Shown in pieces: positions 6,971-8,687 of a DNA stretch of 8,687 nt. The stretch is from assembly GCA_029555885.1 (NCBI GenBank), contig JAKPQT010000059.1:1-8687 (forward strand), read 5' to 3'. This stretch comes from Chloroflexota bacterium. GTDB taxonomy: Bacteria > Chloroflexota > Anaerolineae > CG2-30-64-16. The position numbers and the translations under genes are program-made. Numbering within the stretch: the first letter of the stretch is position 1; each line of letters starts with the position of its first letter. Below the pieces are notes generated by a model. That model was not told the origin of the DNA and did no database searches. It saw only the letters and a list, made by a program, of their open reading frames with translations.

Positions 6971-8308
6971 TTGAAGATTCGAATTACGGCCATGTTCGCT
7001 CTGCTGCTGGCGCTCGTGCTGACAGCTTGCGCCCCTATGCCTACGACGCCTGCGGCACAGGAACCGGCCACCGTCGCACCGACCGAGGTCGTTGCGGAGG
7101 CGACAGCCACCCCGCTGCCCGCGGAGACGGCTGCACCGGAGGAACCGGCGGCTACCGATGACACCCGGCCCATTGTGCCCGCGCCCGTGGACGGCGAGCG
7201 ACCCCTCGCGGACCTGCCGGCCGCGGAACGCCAGGAACGCTTCAGCGGCCCGGCGGAAACCTATGTCAAGCCCGGCACGGTCTACATCGCCACCATCGTC
7301 ACCGCTAAAGGCAACATCGTTGCCGAGCTGTACCAGGACACGCCGGAGAGCCTCAACAACTTCGTGACGCTGGCGCTGAACGGCTACTACGACGGCCTGA
7401 CCTTCCACCGCGTGGAACCCGGCTTTGTCGTGCAGGGCGGCGACCCGGCGGGCGACGGCACTGGCGGTCCCGGCTACACCATCCCGGCGGAGATCAACCA
7501 TCTGCACCCGCGCGGCGCGCTGGCCTGGGCCCGCACCGGCGACCAGGTGAACCCGGAGCGCCGCTCCAGCGGCAGCCAGTTCTACATTACCCTGGACGCC
7601 ACCGAGTTCCTTGATAACGCCTACACCGTGTTCGGATACGTCATCGAGGGCATGGATATCGTGGACCAGATCACGGTCGGTGACGTGATCGAGCGCATCG
7701 ATATCAGCGAAGGCACGGCCTCCCAGTTGCCGACGCCCGCGCCGACCCCGACCCCTTATGCCCCGACCGCAGCAGAAGGCCGCCCGCTGGCGCAGCTCCC
7801 GCTGGAGGAGCGCGACGGCATCTACAACACCGCGCCCGATCTGGACCTGGACACAACCAAGATGTATCAGGCCACCATCGAGACCGACAAGGGCAACATC
7901 GTGATGGACCTGAACGCAGAGGCCGCGCCGCTGACGGTCAGCAACTTCATCATGCTGGCGAACCTCGGCTACTACGATGGCATGCCGGTCGCGCATGTGC
8001 AGGCCGACACCTATCTCATCATCGGCTCGCCCGCAGGCCGGCCCGACAGCGATGTCGGCTATGCGCTCGAGGTTGAGGCCGCTGCGGCAGCACAGGAGAT
8101 CATTACCGGCACGGTGGCGATGTATCCGGTGCAGACCAGCACCGGCGCACTGAAGGCCAGCGGCAGCCAGTTCTTCATCTCCTTCATGACCCTGCCGCAG
8201 AGCTCCACGCCGCTGGATATCTTCGGCACCGTCACCGAAGGCATGGACGTCGTGCTGCAACTGGCCATCGGCGACGTAGTTAATCAGATTACGGTTACTG
8301 AGAAGTAG
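6971..8308 (+). CDS. Secreted lipoprotein with two cyclophilin-type peptidyl-prolyl isomerase domains
   Basis: Cyclophilins catalyse cis-trans isomerisation of Xaa-Pro bonds; this 445-residue one should act outside the membrane, anchored by lipid. The N-terminus has K2 and R4, a Leu/Ala core and a lipobox LTAC with Cys20, then a Pro/Thr/Ala/Glu-rich spacer to about residue 75. Domain 1 (about 104-246) keeps the active-site pattern: FHR at 145-147, F152 and Q155 in GFVVQGGDP, and GSQFYI from 201. A PTPAPTPTP linker follows at about 254-262. Domain 2 (about 298-444) keeps the fold landmarks and GSQFFI (398-403) but has V340, A341, H342, T347 and I350 where domain 1 has F, H, R, F and Q, so it is probably inactive. 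A motif RPLA-LP-ER precedes each domain by the same distance (77 and 271), indicating internal duplication. It starts 34 bases after the WecA-like gene; an AT-rich patch (CATAAT, 6932-6937) could be a weak -10. ATG 6965 is the alternative start. Confidence 0.9.
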   Translation: MKIRITAMFALLLALVLTACAPMPTTPAAQEPATVAPTEVVAEATATPLPAETAAPEEPAATDDTRPIVPAPVDGERPLADLPAAERQERFSGPAETYVKPGTVYIATIVTAKGNIVAELYQDTPESLNNFVTLALNGYYDGLTFHRVEPGFVVQGGDPAGDGTGGPGYTIPAEINHLHPRGALAWARTGDQVNPERRSSGSQFYITLDATEFLDNAYTVFGYVIEGMDIVDQITVGDVIERIDISEGTASQLPTPAPTPTPYAPTAAEGRPLAQLPLEERDGIYNTAPDLDLDTTKMYQATIETDKGNIVMDLNAEAAPLTVSNFIMLANLGYYDGMPVAHVQADTYLIIGSPAGRPDSDVGYALEVEAAAAAQEIITGTVAMYPVQTSTGALKASGSQFFISFMTLPQSSTPLDIFGTVTEGMDVVLQLAIGDVVNQITVTEK

Positions 8309-8323
8309 CCAGCACTGAAAAGT

Positions 8324-8330
8324 AGAGGAG
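8324..8330 (+). promoter_or_regulatory. Shine-Dalgarno AGAGGAG for the last cyclophilin gene
   Basis: This strong purine-rich element lies four bases before the ATG at 8335, inside the 26-bp gap after the lipoprotein stop. It fixes the start and shows independent translation initiation, while the short gap with no terminator suggests co-transcription with the lipoprotein gene. Confidence 0.7.
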
Positions 8331-8334
8331 TACC

Positions 8335-8687
8335 ATGGCGAATCGCTATTCCAAACCGTTCGAGTTGAAGATCGACCTGAAGAAGAACTACACGGCCACT
8401 ATCGAGACAAACCGCGGGGTCATCACCCTGAAGCTGTATGCGACGCATGCCCCGCGCACGGTCAATAATTTCGTCTGTCTGGCGGAAGATGGCTTCTACG
8501 ATGGCGTCACCTTCCATCGCGTCATCAAGGACTTCATGGTGCAGACCGGCGACCCAACCGGCACCGGCCGCGGCGGTCCCGGCTACCAGTTCAAGGACGA
8601 GTTCGACCCGAAGCTCAGGCACGACAAGGCGGGCGTCCTCTCGATGGCGAACGCCGGGGCGAACACCAACGGCAGCCAGTTCTTCAT
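8335..8687 (+). CDS. Cyclophilin-type peptidyl-prolyl isomerase (3'-truncated by window edge)
   Basis: The first 117 residues are visible and the frame is still open at the last base. There is no signal peptide: the protein starts [19 protein letters not shown] and goes straight into the cyclophilin domain, so it should be cytoplasmic. Active-site landmarks are intact: FHR at 60-62 (R62 matches the catalytic Arg of human cyclophilin A), F67 and Q70 in [18 protein letters not shown] at 80-84, and GSQFF at 113-117. Only the last part of the domain, including the usual VFG-V-GMD segment, lies beyond the window. Bacterial single-domain cyclophilins are about 145-175 residues, so 30-60 residues are missing. 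It is closely related to the domains of the upstream lipoprotein and probably arose from the same family by duplication. Prolyl isomerase activity is well supported; its client proteins are unknown. Confidence 0.93.
   Translation, partial: MANRYSKPFELKIDLKKNYTATIETNRGVITLKLYATHAPRTVNNFVCLAEDGFYDGVTFHRVIKDFMVQTGDPTGTGRGGPGYQFKDEFDPKLRHDKAGVLSMANAGANTNGSQFF

Noticed and set aside
6947..8260. 437-codon open frame on the minus strand opposite the cyclophilin lipoprotein
   Set aside because: The + strand frame encodes two recognisable cyclophilin domains with a lipobox. The antisense frame is a GC-bias shadow, has a low-complexity Arg/Gly/His composition and shows no family motif.
8281..8291. Short palindrome TAATC-A-GATTA as an operator
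   Set aside because: It lies inside the final codons of the lipoprotein and is only five base pairs per arm, well within chance.

Overview
This 8.7 kb, GC-rich window looks like chromosomal DNA from a free-living bacterium. My best guess is a member of the Chloroflexota (Anaerolineae-like). That guess rests on gene style: an O-antigen ligase-type polytopic protein fused to TPRs, a lipoprotein with Pro/Thr linkers, frequent TTG/GTG starts and short dispersed or heptameric repeats. There is no rRNA or other marker gene, so the assignment is inference. All six genes lie on the + strand and are tightly packed, and both end genes run off the window.

Left part (1-2141): two GT4-family (GT-B fold) glycosyltransferases. 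The first is cut at its 5' side, and the two genes overlap by four bases (GTGA). The first gene carries two heptanucleotide tandem arrays inside its reading frame. The second gene ends inside a perfect 22-bp inverted repeat.

Middle (2142-6936): a 161-bp intergenic region holds the second arm of that inverted repeat, a small tandem octamer and a convincing sigma-70-type promoter. After it comes a 1193-residue membrane protein, an O-antigen ligase/polymerase-like protein with about 19 predicted membrane segments and a C-terminal TPR region. It overlaps by four bases (ATGA) with a WecA/TagO-like polyprenyl-phosphate sugar-1-phosphate transferase. Together these look like an envelope-glycan module: the WecA-like enzyme would start a lipid-linked glycan, GT4 enzymes extend it on the cytoplasmic face, and the ligase-like protein polymerises or transfers it outside the membrane.

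Right part (6937-8687): a secreted lipoprotein with two cyclophilin-type peptidyl-prolyl isomerase domains, the second of which has lost its catalytic residues. It is followed by a separate cyclophilin gene without a signal peptide, cut off by the window end. They may be needed for extracytoplasmic and cytoplasmic protein folding respectively; a specific link to the glycan genes is not shown.

I see no CRISPR array, tRNA, rRNA, transposase, phage gene or obvious defence system. The most interesting items are the heptamer arrays in a glycosyltransferase, the inverted repeat that supplies a protein C-terminus, the ligase-TPR fusion coupled to WecA, and the decayed second cyclophilin domain.
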